From: Chloroflexi bacterium RBG_16_72_14
GTDB lineage: Bacteria; Chloroflexota; Limnocylindria; Limnocylindrales; CSP1-4
NCBI GenBank assembly: GCA_001797035.1
Contig: MGOE01000135.1
Location: forward strand, 15,332-22,681
Direction: 5' to 3'
Length of the DNA: 7,350 nucleotides
Shown here: positions 6,138-7,350 of the stretch, one piece after another
Layout: each line of letters begins with the position of its first letter
Position numbering within the stretch: position 1 is the stretch's first letter
Program-made: the position numbers and the translations under genes
Notes under the pieces: model-generated
Seen by the model: the letters and a program-made list of their open reading frames with translations, nothing else
Databases searched by the model: none
Told to the model about the DNA's origin: nothing

Positions 6138-6140
6138 GCC

Positions 6141-6770
6141 TCAGGTGATCCGCATCCGCCGATCGCTGTTGCGCCGCTTCTCCTGCTCGATGATCGCCTC
6201 GATCTCGGCGGCGGTCCGCTCGATCTCGCCGGTCTCGTTGACCACGACCCGGTCGTAGTCGCCCTGCCGGGCGAGCTCGATCGCGGCGTTGCGCTGGCGG
6301 AGCTCGAGCTCGTCGGCGTTCTCGGTGGCCCGGGAGCGGAGCCGCTGGAACAGCGCCTCGAGCGAGGGCGGCACGATGAACACGAGCAGCGCGTCGGGGA
6401 CGCGCGACTTGACGACCCGGGCGCCCTGGACGTCGATCTTGAGGATCACGTCGTAGCCGTCCGCGAGCGCCCGGGCGACCTCCCGGCGCGGCGTGCCGTA
6501 CCAGTGGCCATGGACCTTGTTCGCCTCCAGCAGCTCGCCAGTGTCACGCAGGGCATGGAACGCCTCGGGCGTGAGGAATCGATAGGAGACGCCCGGGATC
6601 TCGCCCGGGCGGGGTGCCCGCGTGGTGCAGGTGACGACGTAGTGGTAGTCGGGGTCGCGCGGCCGGGCGGCGAGAGCGGCGATGATCGTGTCCTTGCCGA
6701 CGCCCGACGGGCCGCTGATGATGACCAGCAGCGCGCCCGGCGCACCGACCAGGACCTCGGGCTCGTTCAC
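6141..6770 (-). CDS. gmk: Guanylate kinase
   Basis: Phosphorylates GMP to GDP with ATP in the cytoplasm, the step that feeds GTP, dGTP and (p)ppGpp pools. The 209 residues are a standard length. The P-loop GPSGVGKDT is at 20-28. The GMP-binding segment follows: TTRAPRPGE at 49-57, YRF at 63-65, E82 in LLEANKVHG and YGTP at 91-94. KIDVQGA at 111-117 keeps the substrate-contacting D113, but the acidic residue usual two positions earlier is K111. The lid is around RLRSRATE at 143-150. The start is GTG at 6770, overlapping the upstream TGA as GTGA and preceded by GGGAGG at 6 bases, so translation is probably coupled to the pseudouridine synthase gene. In many bacteria gmk is followed by rpoZ, coaBC and priA; here a 96-base gap and a convergent lipoprotein gene come next. 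Confidence 0.97.
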   Translation of the reverse strand: MNEPEVLVGAPGALLVIISGPSGVGKDTIIAALAARPRDPDYHYVVTCTTRAPRPGEIPGVSYRFLTPEAFHALRDTGELLEANKVHGHWYGTPRREVARALADGYDVILKIDVQGARVVKSRVPDALLVFIVPPSLEALFQRLRSRATENADELELRQRNAAIELARQGDYDRVVVNETGEIERTAAEIEAIIEQEKRRNSDRRMRIT

Positions 6771-7350
6771 GCCATGCCTCCCGTGCCTCGGCGGCCTGCC
6801 GACGATTCCGACTCCCGCAGCCCCGCGAGCACCGCCTCCAGCTCCGGCGGCAGCGGCGTCTCCACGCGCACCAGCCTCCCCGACGAGGGTGACACGAGCT
6901 CGAGGCGCCAGGCGTGCAGGAACAGGCGCTCGAGGCCGTCCGGCCCGCGCCGCGCCGTCCCGGTGCCGTAGACCGGATCGCCCGCGACCGGGTGCCCCAG
7001 CGCCGCGAGGTGGACGCGGATCTGGTGCGTCCGTCCCGTGACCAGGTCCAGCTCGAGCAGCGTCCAGTGCGCGAACCGCTCCCGGACGCGGTAGCCCGTC
7101 ACCGACGGCCGCCCGTCCGGCACCACGGCCATCCGCTTGCGGTCCCTGGGATCGCGCCCGATGGCGGCCTCGATCCGCCCGACCGACGCCGCGACCGACC
7201 CCTGGACCAGCGCGACGTACGTCTTGCGCACCCGGCGCGCCTTGAGCTGGGCCATCAACGATGCCTGCGCGGCGTCGTTGCGCGCGACGATCAGCAGGCC
7301 CGACGTGTCGCGGTCGAGGCGGTGCACGATCCCCGGCCGGGCGACCCCGG
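6767..7350 (-). CDS. RluA-family (RluC/RluD-type) pseudouridine synthase, C-terminal part (runs off right edge)
   Basis: Converts specific uridines, most often in 23S rRNA, to pseudouridine. 193 residues to the stop are inside the window; the N-terminus lies outside. The catalytic motif IVHRLDRDTSGLL is near the edge, its second Asp (in LDRDTSG) being the catalytic one. The coding frame continues upstream as GVARPGIV, so the GTG at 7327 is an internal Val, not a start. Further family segments are LKARRVRKTYVALVQG, AAIGRDPRDRKRMAV, LVTGRTHQIRVHLAALGHPV with GDPVYG, and LHAWRLELVSP. Whether an S4 RNA-binding domain precedes the catalytic domain, as in RluC and RluD, cannot be seen. The exact target (RluA, C or D type) is therefore open. 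Its stop overlaps the gmk start by four bases (GTGA), so the two genes form an operon. Confidence 0.94.
   Translation of the reverse strand, partial: GVARPGIVHRLDRDTSGLLIVARNDAAQASLMAQLKARRVRKTYVALVQGSVAASVGRIEAAIGRDPRDRKRMAVVPDGRPSVTGYRVRERFAHWTLLELDLVTGRTHQIRVHLAALGHPVAGDPVYGTGTARRGPDGLERLFLHAWRLELVSPSSGRLVRVETPLPPELEAVLAGLRESESSAGRRGTGGMA
6777..6782 (-). promoter_or_regulatory. Shine-Dalgarno site for gmk inside the upstream gene
   Basis: The minus strand reads GGGAGG, 6 bases before GTG 6770, within the last codons of the pseudouridine synthase gene. It supports GTG as the gmk start and translational coupling through the GTGA overlap. Confidence 0.6.

Noticed and set aside
6045..6140. 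Possible rpoZ or small gene between the lipoprotein and gmk
   Set aside because: Only 96 bases are available, and I see no start with a ribosome site; the stretch holds GC-rich repeats and hairpins only.

Overview
The window is GC-rich (strong G/C preference at third codon positions) and almost fully coding. It looks like chromosomal DNA of a free-living bacterium. The proteins are Ala/Arg/Pro/Gly-rich. The order gmk ... priA ... def-fmt matches the conserved gmk-rpoZ-coaBC-priA-def-fmt neighbourhood of many Gram-positive and Chloroflexota genomes. My best guess is a high-GC Chloroflexota lineage (Limnocylindria/Ellin6529-like), with an actinobacterial-type genome second; this is inference from protein style and gene order only.

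Layout. All housekeeping genes are on the minus strand. In their direction of transcription they are: an RluA-family pseudouridine synthase (cut by the right edge, catalytic motif inside the window), gmk coupled to it by a GTGA overlap, then priA, a small Ala-rich helical protein of unknown function, def, and fmt (cut by the left edge). One gene runs the other way: a 521-residue secreted lipoprotein at 4479-6044, sitting between gmk and priA. It reads as lipobox, Ser/Pro linker, an eight-strand barrel-like domain and a C-terminal discoidin (F5/8 type C) domain. It is convergent with gmk and divergent from priA.

Function. The minus-strand genes belong to core information processing: rRNA pseudouridylation, GMP phosphorylation, replication restart, and the formylation and deformylation of initiator Met. 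rpoZ and coaBC, common neighbours of gmk and priA, are absent here. The lipoprotein is the accessory element and probably acts on or binds a carbohydrate outside the membrane.

Regulation. A near-consensus -10 box lies 6 bases before the def ATG with no Shine-Dalgarno sequence, and priA has the same arrangement with a weaker box; both look leaderless. The lipoprotein, the small Ala-rich gene, gmk and the preferred fmt start all have purine-rich ribosome sites. A perfect 10-base inverted repeat brackets the priA/lipoprotein divergent region and coincides with the two proposed -10 boxes. No RNA genes, CRISPR arrays or insertion sequences were seen, and I found no clear new multi-gene system. The most unusual items are the lipoprotein, the small Ala-rich gene and the promoter layout.
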